A stretch of DNA of 64,000 nucleotides from Planctomycetota bacterium (GTDB lineage Bacteria > Planctomycetota > UBA8108 > JACQVS01): contig JANQLS010000052.1 of the NCBI GenBank assembly GCA_028280485.1, positions 1 to 64,000 of the forward strand. Direction: 5' to 3'. The translations under genes were made by a program, and so were the position numbers. The notes below the pieces were generated by a model. The model did no database searches. It was not told the origin of the DNA and saw nothing but the letters and a program-made list of their open reading frames with translations. Positions 25,474 through 33,843 of this stretch are shown one piece after another. Each line of letters starts with the position of its first letter. Position 1 is the stretch's first letter.

Positions 25474-26550
25474 ATGAAAATCCTAAGCGTCGTCGGCGCT
25501 CGCCCTCAATTTATAAAAGCAGCTCCAGTTACTCGAGCCATTTTAGCGGCTGGCCACGAAGAAATATTAGTTCATACGGGGCAGCATTACGACGCGGGCA
25601 TGTCGGATGTCTTTTTTACGGAACTTGAGATTCCACCTCCCGCAATCAATCTAGCGGTAGGCTCAGGAAGTCACGCGCAACAAACGGCTCGAATGCTCGA
25701 AGCTTTAGGTGAGGCGGTAGAAGAGCGCCAACCCGATTGGGTTTTAGTTTATGGAGACACCAACTCCACTTTAGCCGGAGCTTTAGCGGCAGCCAAATTG
25801 CAAGTACCCGTAGCCCACGTCGAAGCCGGTTTGAGAAGTTTCAATCGAGCGATGCCCGAAGAGATCAATCGGGTGATGGTCGATCATATCTCTACTTTAC
25901 TTTTTTGTCCCTCAGAGGTCGCAGTCGGGCACTTACGATCAGAGGGCGTTACTGAAGGAGTTCACATCGTGGGGGATGTGATGCTCGATGCAGTGAAAAC
26001 TTTTCTTCCCCGAGCAAAAGAAACTTCGAAGGCTTTAGAGCTTCATAAGCTCGAGAGAAAAGGCTACTACCTCGCTACGGTGCATCGTGCGGCGAACGCA
26101 GATAATTTGGATCGACTCAATACGGTCTTTGAGTGCTTTGAGGCAGTACGAAAACCAGTGGTCTTCCCGATTCACCCTCGAACGATGGCTCGGATTCGAG
26201 ACAACCATTTGAAACTACCTTCCAACGTCAAGCCTATCGATCCTTTAGGATATTTGGATATGCTTCAGCTGATGGAAAACTCTTCTGCAGTATTGACCGA
26301 TTCGGGAGGAATACAAAAGGAAGCTCTTTGGGTGAGAGTTCCCTGTGTCACCCTAAGAGATGAAACGGAGTGGGTTGAGACTCTCGACTGTGGTTGGAAC
26401 CGATTGACGGGAGTCTCAGTCGAGAAAGTAACCGAAGCTCTAACGAATCCTTGGCCCACGGGAGAAGCTCCTCTTCTTTACGGTGAAGGACAAGCGGCCG
26501 CCCAAATGGTCGCTTGTATCGAGCAACAAATAGAGAAATGCCCTGCATGA
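25474..26550 (+). CDS. UDP-N-acetylglucosamine 2-epimerase family (WecB/WbpI type)
   Basis: Non-hydrolysing UDP-sugar 2-epimerase, 358 residues, cytoplasmic. Motifs include VVGARPQFIKAAPVTRAI at the N-terminus, HTGQHYDAGMSDVFF, YGDTNSTLAGALAAAKL, HVEAGLRSFNRAMPEEINR and the UDP-binding DSGGIQKEALW. Alone it would be called WecB (UDP-GlcNAc to UDP-ManNAc). Next to WbpD-, WbpG- and HisH/HisF-like genes it better fits WbpI, which epimerises UDP-GlcNAc3NAcA to UDP-ManNAc3NAcA; this is inferred from context. It starts 7 bases after the previous gene and is 13 bases before hisH2. Confidence 0.92.
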   Translation: MKILSVVGARPQFIKAAPVTRAILAAGHEEILVHTGQHYDAGMSDVFFTELEIPPPAINLAVGSGSHAQQTARMLEALGEAVEERQPDWVLVYGDTNSTLAGALAAAKLQVPVAHVEAGLRSFNRAMPEEINRVMVDHISTLLFCPSEVAVGHLRSEGVTEGVHIVGDVMLDAVKTFLPRAKETSKALELHKLERKGYYLATVHRAANADNLDRLNTVFECFEAVRKPVVFPIHPRTMARIRDNHLKLPSNVKPIDPLGYLDMLQLMENSSAVLTDSGGIQKEALWVRVPCVTLRDETEWVETLDCGWNRLTGVSVEKVTEALTNPWPTGEAPLLYGEGQAAAQMVACIEQQIEKCPA

Positions 26551-26563
26551 TGGATGGGATGAT

Positions 26564-27196
26564 ATGAGTTCGCCTGTTGATATTTTCATCGTCGATTACG
26601 GCGCTGGGAATTTGGCCTCGATTAAGAACATGCTCAAGAAGGTGGGGGTTCATTCTGAGATAACAAACGATCCCCAACAACTTGAAGAAGCGCAGAAGCT
26701 CATTTTGCCGGGAGTCGGAGCCTTTGATCACGGTATGACAGGGTTAAATGAAGGAAACTTTGTCGAAATCCTCAACCGAAAGGTCTTAGAAGAAAAAATC
26801 CCAGTTTTGGGGATTTGCTTAGGGATGCAGCTTCTCAGTCAAAAGAGTGAAGAAGGTGAGTTAGGGGGATTGGGTTGGATCAATTCAAAAACCGTGAAGT
26901 TTGATTTTTCCGATTTAGAGAGCGCCCCTAAAATTCCCCACATGGGTTGGAGTGATTGTAAAGTGTCTAAAACGAGCGCTTTATTCGAAGGCTTAGAAGA
27001 CGAAGCTCGATTCTATTTCGTTCACTCCTACCACGTCCAACCGGAGGATGAGTCCGACATTTTAGCTACGAGTGAGTACGGCTTTCCCTTTGTCGCTTCG
27101 GTCGAACACGAAAATGTTTTAGGGGTTCAATTTCATCCTGAAAAGAGTCACAAATTTGGGATGAAACTCTTAGAGAACTTTGCGAAGAAGTACTAG
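26564..27196 (+). CDS. hisH2: HisH-like glutamine amidotransferase of surface-sugar amidination
   Basis: Class I glutamine amidotransferase, 210 residues, supplying ammonia from glutamine. The catalytic nucleophile is Cys85 in VLGICLGMQLLS. The His-Glu pair is in VQFHPEKSHKFG near the C-terminus. The start VDIFIVDYGAGNLASIKNML is diagnostic of HisH. It is followed by a HisF-like gene that has lost a histidine-pathway catalytic residue, and by a WbpG-like gene. It is therefore assigned to the WbpG-HisH2-HisF2 amidotransferase of polysaccharide sugars rather than histidine synthesis. Two hairpins (27201-27252) separate it from hisF2. Confidence 0.85.
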   Translation: MSSPVDIFIVDYGAGNLASIKNMLKKVGVHSEITNDPQQLEEAQKLILPGVGAFDHGMTGLNEGNFVEILNRKVLEEKIPVLGICLGMQLLSQKSEEGELGGLGWINSKTVKFDFSDLESAPKIPHMGWSDCKVSKTSALFEGLEDEARFYFVHSYHVQPEDESDILATSEYGFPFVASVEHENVLGVQFHPEKSHKFGMKLLENFAKKY

Positions 27197-27200
27197 ATCA

Positions 27201-27252
27201 GTGGATTCTTTAAAAAATCCACGGCCCTGTAGCGCCACCCCTTGTGGGTGGC
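27201..27252 (+). promoter_or_regulatory. Two consecutive hairpins between hisH2 and hisF2
   Basis: GTGGATT (27201-27207) pairs with AATCCAC (27216-27222), and GCCACCC (27234-27240) pairs with GGGTGGC (27246-27252). The second is a member of the CTGTAG...GGGTGGC repeat type also seen near 41274. They lie inside the operon and could attenuate or stabilise the message; neither is followed by a T-run. Confidence 0.45.
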
Positions 27253-27298
27253 CAAATAGATAATCGAAAAGCCTTAAAAGGTAACGAGAAGAAACTAA

Positions 27299-28060
27299 AT
27301 GTCGCGCATTCGAGTCATTCCTTGTCTACTCCTTAAAGACTCTGGATTAGTGAAAACCGTAAAGTTTCGTAATCCAAAGTACATCGGAGATCCGATCAAC
27401 GCCGTTCGGATTTTCAACGACAAGGAAGTCGATGAGCTCATTTTTTTAGATATCACCGCTACCACTGCGGGCAAGCCCCCGCCGATTAAAAAAATTACTG
27501 AAATCGCCAGCGAATGTTTTATGCCCCTTTGTTACGGCGGTGGAGTAAAATCAATCGATGAAATGCAGCAGATCTTCTCTGCGGGAGTGGAGAAGATCGC
27601 ATTGAATACTCAGGCGGTGGAAGATTCCGATTTACTCTCTCAGGCAGCCCAGCGGTTTGGGAGTCAAAGTTTGGTGGTTTCTATCGATGTCAAAAAAACT
27701 CTTTTAGGCAAATACCATGCGTACACTCGATCTGGGACTCGTAATACCAAACGAGACCCGGTGGAGTTAGCTCGTGAGCTCGAATTGAGAGGAGCAGGAG
27801 AAATCCTGGTGAATTCGATCGACCGCGATGGAACGATGCAGGGTTATGACCTGGATTTAATTCAAAGAATCGCTTCCAATGTGAGTATTCCTGTCGTTGC
27901 GTTAGGGGGGGCAAGGGGAATTGAAGATTTTGCTTCAGCTGTGAAGCAAGCCGGTGCATCCGCAGTTTCAGCAGGAAGTCTGTTTGTCTTTCATGGGAAG
28001 CACCGAGCGGTATTGATCAATGTGCCCAATCCAGAGTCGATGCAAGAGGCGATGGTTTAA
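27299..28060 (+). CDS. hisF2: HisF-like cyclase subunit of surface-sugar amidotransferase (AglZ/HisF2 type)
   Basis: TIM-barrel protein of 253 residues of the HisF2/AglZ branch. It aligns residue for residue at the start with HisF (IRVIPCLLLKD). However, position 11, the catalytic Asp11 of true HisF, is Leu, while Asp130 (VVSIDVKK) is kept. KFRNPKYIGDPINAVRIFN is characteristic of the polysaccharide-associated branch. It probably binds the HisH2 glutaminase and channels ammonia, rather than making imidazole-glycerol phosphate. The stop codon lies in the first unit of an 11-bp tandem repeat (28054-28097). The intergenic distance to the WbpG-like gene is 82 bases. Confidence 0.88.
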   Translation: MSRIRVIPCLLLKDSGLVKTVKFRNPKYIGDPINAVRIFNDKEVDELIFLDITATTAGKPPPIKKITEIASECFMPLCYGGGVKSIDEMQQIFSAGVEKIALNTQAVEDSDLLSQAAQRFGSQSLVVSIDVKKTLLGKYHAYTRSGTRNTKRDPVELARELELRGAGEILVNSIDRDGTMQGYDLDLIQRIASNVSIPVVALGGARGIEDFASAVKQAGASAVSAGSLFVFHGKHRAVLINVPNPESMQEAMV

Positions 28061-28097
28061 GCATGGCTTAAGCACGGCTTAAAGTCGTTTAAGCTGT
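28054..28097 (+). repeat. 11-bp tandem repeat, four units, spanning the hisF2 stop codon
   Basis: The units GGTTTAAGCAT, GGCTTAAGCAC, GGCTTAAAGTC and GTTTAAGCTGT follow one another without gaps. The first unit carries the TAA stop of hisF2 (28058-28060). Confidence 0.65.
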
Positions 28098-28142
28098 GAG
28101 GATTGAACGAGAAGCACTTGATAATCCAAGTGGAGAGAAAAT

Positions 28143-29333
28143 ATGCTCCTGACGCAGACGAGTGAAGGAGAACAAACCCAACCACAGACCCATTCATCGG
28201 AGTCGGAAGGCTACCGTATCTGTAACCGTTGTGTGATGGATACGACAGACCCCGATATTTCCTTCGATGATGATGGCGTTTGCAATCACTGCCACGAATA
28301 CGATTATAAAGCCCAAATCAGACTCTTCTCAGAGGTTGAGGGGCAACAGCGCCTGGACGAGATCGTCGAAAAGATCAAAGCCTCCGGCCGTAACAAAGAT
28401 TATGATTGTATCGTCGGTGTGAGTGGTGGGGTAGATAGTACCTACGTGGCTTACAAAGCGAAACAACTCGGTCTCAGACCTTTAGCCGTTCACTTCGACA
28501 ATGGGTGGAACAGTGAACTCGCCGTAAGTAATATCGAAAAGATCCTCAACAATTTAAAGATCGACCTCGATACCTACGTGGTCGATTGGGAAGAATTTCG
28601 AGACCTTCAGCTTTCCTTTCTGAAAGCATCTGTGCCCGATTGCGAAGTTCCCACGGACCATGGCATCTACGCCCTCTTGATGCAGACTGCAGTGAAGCAT
28701 GGCATCAAATATGTTCTCAACGGAATGAATTTTAGAACTGAAGCGGGATTTGTTCCGGCTTGGGCCTACGGTCATTCCGATTGGAAATACATAAGAAGTA
28801 TTCACAAGATTTTTGGCTCCAAGCCCCTCAAGACCTTCCCTCGGTTTTCGTACTCTTATCTCTTTTACGCTTTGATGCTGAGAAGAGTAAAATTTATCGC
28901 CATCTTAAATTATCTTCCCTACGACAAATCGAAGACCGCCCAGCTTTTAGAATCGGAACTCGGATGGCGCCCCTATGGTGGGAAGCATCATGAGTCGATC
29001 TACACCAAATTTTTGCAGTCCTACATCCTTCCTAAGAAGTTTGGCTACGATAAACGGAAAATCTTTTTGTCTTCGTTGATCTTGAGCCAACAAGGGGGGA
29101 TGACTCGAGAATTAGCTCTAGAAGAATTGAAGAAGGATCCGGCTGACCCTCGAGAGCTTGAACAAGATCGCGAGTTCGTGATTAAAAAGTTTGAGCTTAC
29201 ACCCGATGAGTTTGACGCCTTACTCGGCGCACCACCCAAGACCTTCAGAGATTACCCTTCGAGCTATGGGATGTTCACGAAGCTGAGAAAACTTCAGCTC
29301 TATCTCAGAAAAATTGGTGTACTCAGTAGTTGA
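28143..29333 (+). CDS. wbpG: N-acetyl-sugar amidotransferase (WbpG/PseA type)
   Basis: PP-loop ATP pyrophosphatase that activates an acyl group of a UDP-sugar so that ammonia from HisH2/HisF2 yields an acetamidino group. The 396 residues start with a zinc-finger-like module, Cys27-x2-Cys30 and Cys47-x2-Cys50 (ICNRCVMDTTDPDISF ... GVCNHC). The ATP-binding PP-loop SGGVDS follows at 94-99. Further family blocks are AVHFDNGWNSELAV and YVLNGMNFRTEAGF. In Pseudomonas aeruginosa the homologue converts UDP-ManNAc3NAcA to UDP-ManNAc3NAmA. PseA of flagellin glycosylation is related, but the neighbouring genes favour the WbpG role. Confidence 0.87.
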   Translation: MLLTQTSEGEQTQPQTHSSESEGYRICNRCVMDTTDPDISFDDDGVCNHCHEYDYKAQIRLFSEVEGQQRLDEIVEKIKASGRNKDYDCIVGVSGGVDSTYVAYKAKQLGLRPLAVHFDNGWNSELAVSNIEKILNNLKIDLDTYVVDWEEFRDLQLSFLKASVPDCEVPTDHGIYALLMQTAVKHGIKYVLNGMNFRTEAGFVPAWAYGHSDWKYIRSIHKIFGSKPLKTFPRFSYSYLFYALMLRRVKFIAILNYLPYDKSKTAQLLESELGWRPYGGKHHESIYTKFLQSYILPKKFGYDKRKIFLSSLILSQQGGMTRELALEELKKDPADPRELEQDREFVIKKFELTPDEFDALLGAPPKTFRDYPSSYGMFTKLRKLQLYLRKIGVLSS

Positions 29334-29342
29334 GAGGATGGC

Positions 29343-30545
29343 ATGGAAGCGACAACTTCACCCGTACTTGAGCCCACGAAAGAATCAGAAGAGAATCCAT
29401 CGACAAAATCGAAGGGAACGATCGTTCACTTAACTTCAGCTTTAAAACCCTTTGATACCCGAGTGTTTCATCGCGAATGCACCTCCTTGGCCAAAGATGG
29501 CTACAAGGTTTATTGGGTCGTTCCGGGAGCCGAAGATCAAGTTGCGAACGGAGTTCAAATCGTATCTGTCCCGAAGCCCAAAGGGCGATTGCAGAGATTT
29601 TCTTCGACTTCTTACCACCTTTTGTCTCGCTGCCTCGAGATTAAGGCCGATGTTTATCAAATTCATGATGCGGACTTAATCTTCTTAGGTTTGATCTTAC
29701 GATCATTAGGGAAGCGAGTCGTCTACGAAGTTCACGAGACCTACGACCTGGCGATCTTAGATCGCCATTGGATTCCCAAGCCCATTCGAAAACCTTTAGC
29801 CAGCAGCTATCGATTGGCTGAAGGTTCAACGAAGCTCTTTTTTAATGGTTTCGTTTCTGCAACTGAATTGATCCACGAACGATTTAAGAATGGAAGTAAG
29901 CCCGCCGCTTACGTGGGTAATCTCCCCATCCTCGACCTTGAAGCCGAGACTGAAAATGAAATTCCATTTTCTCAACGACCGAATCACGTGGCTTACCTCG
30001 GTGTCATCAGTCGACAACGAGGAATTTTAGAACTGATTCAAGCACTTGAAAAAGTTCCTGAAGCTCTCGATGCAAAATTGATTCTTGCGGGTGAATTCGG
30101 AGATAAGCAACTCGAAGAAGATGCGAAGGCCCTTCCTGGATGGAGTCGTGTTGATTTCAGAGGTTGGGTTTCTCGCGAAGAGACCTTAGAGATCATGAGG
30201 AATTGTCGGGTGGGAGCCGTTCTCTTCCATCCCACTCCCCATCACCTCTACGCTCAGCCGAATAAGGTGTTTGAATATCTCTTGAGTGGTTTGCCGGTCG
30301 TGGGGTCTAACTTGCCTGTTCTCGGTCGGTACATTGAAGACACGGGGGGTGGATTCGCCGTCGATCCATTCGATATTGATCAAATCACCGAGAAGTTCTG
30401 TTTCTTCTTTGAACAAACTCAAGAGGCAGAAGCCATGATGAAACAAGGGCGTGAGAAGGTACGTCAGTGTTTTCATTGGGGAGTCGAAGAAAGTAAGTTC
30501 CTCAAATTCTACGATGAAATCCTTGAGAACTCACAAGAGGGCTGA
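29343..30545 (+). CDS. Glycosyltransferase family 4 (GT-B)
   Basis: Cytoplasmic or membrane-associated glycosyltransferase, 400 residues, adding a sugar to the lipid-linked repeat unit. The N-terminal domain begins GTIVHLTSALKPFDTRVFHRE and holds HDADLIFLGLILRSLGKRVV. The C-terminal donor-binding domain has HVAYLGVISRQRGILELI and YAQPNKVFEYLLSGLPVVGS, the E-x7-E region typical of GT4. Donor and linkage cannot be inferred. It is 9 bases after wbpG and 5 bases before the AsnB-like gene, so tightly co-transcribed. Confidence 0.88.
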   Translation: MEATTSPVLEPTKESEENPSTKSKGTIVHLTSALKPFDTRVFHRECTSLAKDGYKVYWVVPGAEDQVANGVQIVSVPKPKGRLQRFSSTSYHLLSRCLEIKADVYQIHDADLIFLGLILRSLGKRVVYEVHETYDLAILDRHWIPKPIRKPLASSYRLAEGSTKLFFNGFVSATELIHERFKNGSKPAAYVGNLPILDLEAETENEIPFSQRPNHVAYLGVISRQRGILELIQALEKVPEALDAKLILAGEFGDKQLEEDAKALPGWSRVDFRGWVSREETLEIMRNCRVGAVLFHPTPHHLYAQPNKVFEYLLSGLPVVGSNLPVLGRYIEDTGGGFAVDPFDIDQITEKFCFFFEQTQEAEAMMKQGREKVRQCFHWGVEESKFLKFYDEILENSQEG

Positions 30546-30550
30546 CAAGG

Positions 30551-32431
30551 ATGTGTGGAATTGCTGGCATCATCAATAAAAACTCCAATGAGGATCAAGC
30601 TATCGATCCTCATTCCCAATTGGAGGAGATGCTCAATTCCATTTCCCATCGAGGGCCGGATGATTGCGGTGAATTTCATGAAGGGGACGTTCACTTCGGG
30701 CATCGTCGTCTTTCGATCTTAGATCTCAGTGATCGCGGGCACCAACCCATGTCTTTAAAGGACGTGGTGATCATTCTCAATGGTGAAATTTACAACTACC
30801 TTGAACTGAAACAAGAGCTCTCTGATTTAGGGCATAGCTTTCATTCCGACAGCGATACCGAAGTTTTGCTTCATGCCTACGATGAGTGGGGGATCGATTG
30901 TTTATCTCGATTGACGGGAATGTGGGCGTTCGCTCTTTTTGATAAGAAAAAAAACGTCGTTCATTTTTCGAGAGATCGATTCGGGATAAAGCCTTTTTAT
31001 TATTTTCAAGATCAGCAAACATTTATATTCGCTTCAGAAATTAAGGCATTGCTCAAGGCCGAAGTTCAACCCGTAGTCAATAAGAAGATTTTAGCTTCTT
31101 ATCTTGTGGTCGGTTTGACGGAATATTCGAACGAAACTTTTTTCAAGAATATCTATCAACTTCAACCGGCCGAGAGAGCTGAATTTAATTTAGAGACTCA
31201 AAAATTTGAGATCTTTAAATATTATGACCTCGATCAGGCGGCTCCTCCTTTAGTTGATGGAGATACCTATCGGGAAAGGTTTAAACGATCGGTTCAACTT
31301 CACTTGAGAAGCGATGTGCCTGTCGGGACTTGTTTGTCAGGTGGTTTAGATTCTTCGACGGTCGCTGCCTTGGCGGGTAAAGAGATTTCTGACACAGGGG
31401 GAAAGTTTACCGCGATCACGGCGAAATCGGAGACGAAGGAAAACGATGAAAGTGAGTACGCTCGCCAAGTCGCTGAACACGCTCAGTTAAACTGGGAAGT
31501 GGTTTGCCCGAACTACGAAGAGTTTGATGCTGAAATTGAAAAGTGCCTCTACTTTCAGGATGAGCCTTGCTTGACTCCATCAGTGTTCATGCAGTACTCC
31601 GTGATGAAAAGAGCCAAAGAACTGGGCTTAAAAGTCATGCTCGATGGTCAGGGTGGGGATGAATCTCTATTGGGTTACGATCGCTATTACGCGGCATATT
31701 TTTGGGATCTTTTTAAAAAGCTGAAGTGGCGAAAACTGTTTACCGACTTTTTTCGTTCGTCTCGAGAGAGTGGTCTGTCTGTCAAGCAGGTCTTCGCTTA
31801 TACCGTCTACTTCTTGGTCTTGCCTCTCAGAAAGGCTGTTCTAAGAAAGAGGGTTCCCTTTCTCTCGCCAGCCATTTTAAACTTAGCATTCGATGAGCTT
31901 AAAAATCAGGGGAGTGATTTTTTTAACCTTCGTAAGCTTCAAGTGACTGAGCTGACTGTCAATCAGTTAACTCACTTGCTTCATTACGAAGATCGAAATT
32001 CGATGGCTCACTCTATCGAAGCCAGAGTTCCCTTTATCGAGCATCATCTCATCGAAGCGGCGGTCGCTCTCCCTCCCGAAGAAAAAATCCATCGGGGTTT
32101 CAAAAAGTATGCCTTGAGGGTGTTAACCGAAACTTGCCTTCCCGAATCCATCGCTTGGCGTCGAAAGAAGTATGGTTTCGAAGCTCCCACCACCCATTGG
32201 TATCGTGAGCACCGTGAGAAGATTCAAAACGAGTTAGAGAATTCAACGATCTTAAGAGAGATCTGTAAAGCCATTCCCAAAGTAGAACAGCTTCAAGGGG
32301 ATGTCAGTTGGCGGTTTTATTGTGTTGCCGTTTGGGAGCGACTTTTTAACGTTCAATTTTCTGAGGTGGATCAGCTTCAGGAAAATAGAGTGGAAAAAGT
32401 CGCAGATCCAACAGTTGTGACGAGCTCTTAG
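30551..32431 (+). CDS. AsnB-like glutamine-dependent amidotransferase (asparagine synthase family)
   Basis: The 626 residues have an N-terminal glutaminase domain starting MCGIAGI (nucleophile Cys2), with RGPDDCGEF and FGHRRLSILDLS. The C-terminal ATP-PP-loop synthase domain has LSGGLDSSTVAALAG near residue 260. It could be a true asparagine synthetase. Placed inside a polysaccharide operon between a glycosyltransferase and a flippase, it more likely amidates the carboxyl of a uronic acid, as proposed for WbpS-type enzymes. This is an inference from context. It starts 5 bases after the upstream stop, with an ACAAGG Shine-Dalgarno. Confidence 0.88.
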   Translation: MCGIAGIINKNSNEDQAIDPHSQLEEMLNSISHRGPDDCGEFHEGDVHFGHRRLSILDLSDRGHQPMSLKDVVIILNGEIYNYLELKQELSDLGHSFHSDSDTEVLLHAYDEWGIDCLSRLTGMWAFALFDKKKNVVHFSRDRFGIKPFYYFQDQQTFIFASEIKALLKAEVQPVVNKKILASYLVVGLTEYSNETFFKNIYQLQPAERAEFNLETQKFEIFKYYDLDQAAPPLVDGDTYRERFKRSVQLHLRSDVPVGTCLSGGLDSSTVAALAGKEISDTGGKFTAITAKSETKENDESEYARQVAEHAQLNWEVVCPNYEEFDAEIEKCLYFQDEPCLTPSVFMQYSVMKRAKELGLKVMLDGQGGDESLLGYDRYYAAYFWDLFKKLKWRKLFTDFFRSSRESGLSVKQVFAYTVYFLVLPLRKAVLRKRVPFLSPAILNLAFDELKNQGSDFFNLRKLQVTELTVNQLTHLLHYEDRNSMAHSIEARVPFIEHHLIEAAVALPPEEKIHRGFKKYALRVLTETCLPESIAWRRKKYGFEAPTTHWYREHREKIQNELENSTILREICKAIPKVEQLQGDVSWRFYCVAVWERLFNVQFSEVDQLQENRVEKVADPTVVTSS

Positions 32432-32439
32432 GGAAAGAG

Positions 32440-33810
32440 ATGGCTGAGGTCACCGTAACCACTCCAGAGGAAACCCAAGCTTCGAATGCTTCGAATCCAG
32501 CTTCGAAATCGAGATTGATTTCGTGGCGGGGGTATCTCTTGCCCTATTTCACAACGTTCGCATTGGTGGGCACTAATTTATTGCTTTATAAATTGGCCAG
32601 TTCCGTTTGGGGAGGACTTGAACATTGGGCGGAGTACTCATTAGTTCGTCGGTTTTTAGGATTACTCGAACCCTTTTTTCTCTTCGGATTTGGTTTGGCC
32701 ATCGCTCGCCAAGTTTCACTTGCTCGGGATGGCGATGGCGGTAAAAAACCATTTTCGTTTTTCTTGGTTGCTCTATTGGGTTCGTTTGGAGCTGTTTTTC
32801 CTTTCCTGGTGCTCGCCAACATCTTCCCCGAGACCACCGCTTGGTTGTGCTTTTCGGATCCGAATCTCACACCTTTAATCTTCCCGATGACCTTAGCTCT
32901 TACGGGCTCGATCTTGAATAATCTTTGTTACCCCTTCCTTCAGGGTAACATGTTGATTCAACGAGCTAGTTTGTTCATGCTTCTAAACAATTGCGCCATT
33001 CCTGTTTTTGCCTTTTTTGTGTTTGGGGATTCGGTCGCATCGCTTTTTTGGTGGCAGGGGATCTTGGTGATTTCGAGTTCACTCTTGGTGATATCTTGGT
33101 CTTACTTCTCTACGGGGGGATTGGGCCGAGACAGCCTTTTCTCTCATATGAAATCACTTTTTTCCTACGGGATCCGAAGGCTACCTTGCGATTTAGGAAT
33201 CACCATACTCTTACAAAGCCCGGCATTTTTTGTTCTCCACTTAGCTGGATTGGAAGCAGTGGCTGCTAAATCGGCGGGGGGAACAGTAGGTTTTGGGGTG
33301 ACTCTTTTGAGTATGGCTGGCACCTCGGTAGCCCCCATCGCTCTCATTATGCTTCCTCAAACCACTCAGCTTTTAAAGTCTAAAGATTATTCCACTCTGA
33401 AATCTTACTTAAAGAAGGTCGTGGGGTTATATTTATGCCTTGGAGTTCTCGGCATCGCTTTAGGAGAGCTTCTCATTCAACCGGTCATCCGATGGTACTT
33501 GGGAGAGAGTTTCGTTAGCGCGACAGTGCCCATCTTGAGAATTATGATTGTGAGCTCCTTTCCCTTCTTGATTTACTGCGGATTGAGAAGTGTGATCGAT
33601 GCCACCACTCCTCGACCGATCAATGCAAAGAATACTTGGATCGGATTGCTTTCGGGTGCAATTGCCGTTTCGGTCTTACAACCCTGGCTGGGTGGAGTCG
33701 AGCCAGTATTATATGGCTTAACCCTAGCACTCGCAGTATTAGCAACCTTGACTCTAAGGGACGTAGGACGAATCGTGAAAGGCACGATTCCGGCTGAACT
33801 AGAAGTTTAG
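32440..33810 (+). CDS. Polysaccharide flippase, Wzx-like (MATE/PST superfamily)
   Basis: Integral membrane protein of 456 residues with about twelve to fourteen hydrophobic helices. It is predicted to flip undecaprenyl-linked repeat units across the inner membrane. The cytoplasmic N-terminal 30 residues are Ser/Thr/Ala-rich, and helix 1 starts at GYLLPYFTTFALVGTNLLLY. Sequence is poorly conserved in this family. The call rests on topology, length, LEPFFLFGFGLAIARQV-type early helices, and position between assembly genes and the Wzy-like polymerase. It is 8 bases after the AsnB-like gene. Confidence 0.8.
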   Translation: MAEVTVTTPEETQASNASNPASKSRLISWRGYLLPYFTTFALVGTNLLLYKLASSVWGGLEHWAEYSLVRRFLGLLEPFFLFGFGLAIARQVSLARDGDGGKKPFSFFLVALLGSFGAVFPFLVLANIFPETTAWLCFSDPNLTPLIFPMTLALTGSILNNLCYPFLQGNMLIQRASLFMLLNNCAIPVFAFFVFGDSVASLFWWQGILVISSSLLVISWSYFSTGGLGRDSLFSHMKSLFSYGIRRLPCDLGITILLQSPAFFVLHLAGLEAVAAKSAGGTVGFGVTLLSMAGTSVAPIALIMLPQTTQLLKSKDYSTLKSYLKKVVGLYLCLGVLGIALGELLIQPVIRWYLGESFVSATVPILRIMIVSSFPFLIYCGLRSVIDATTPRPINAKNTWIGLLSGAIAVSVLQPWLGGVEPVLYGLTLALAVLATLTLRDVGRIVKGTIPAELEV

Positions 33811-33843
33811 GTTTAAGAAGAGAAAGAACTGAGGACTGAAGAG

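Noticed and set aside
26564-28060. hisH and hisF as part of histidine biosynthesis
   Set aside because: HisF lacks Asp11, carries the HisF2-type KFRNPKYIGDP block, and both adjoin a WbpG-like gene in a polysaccharide operon.
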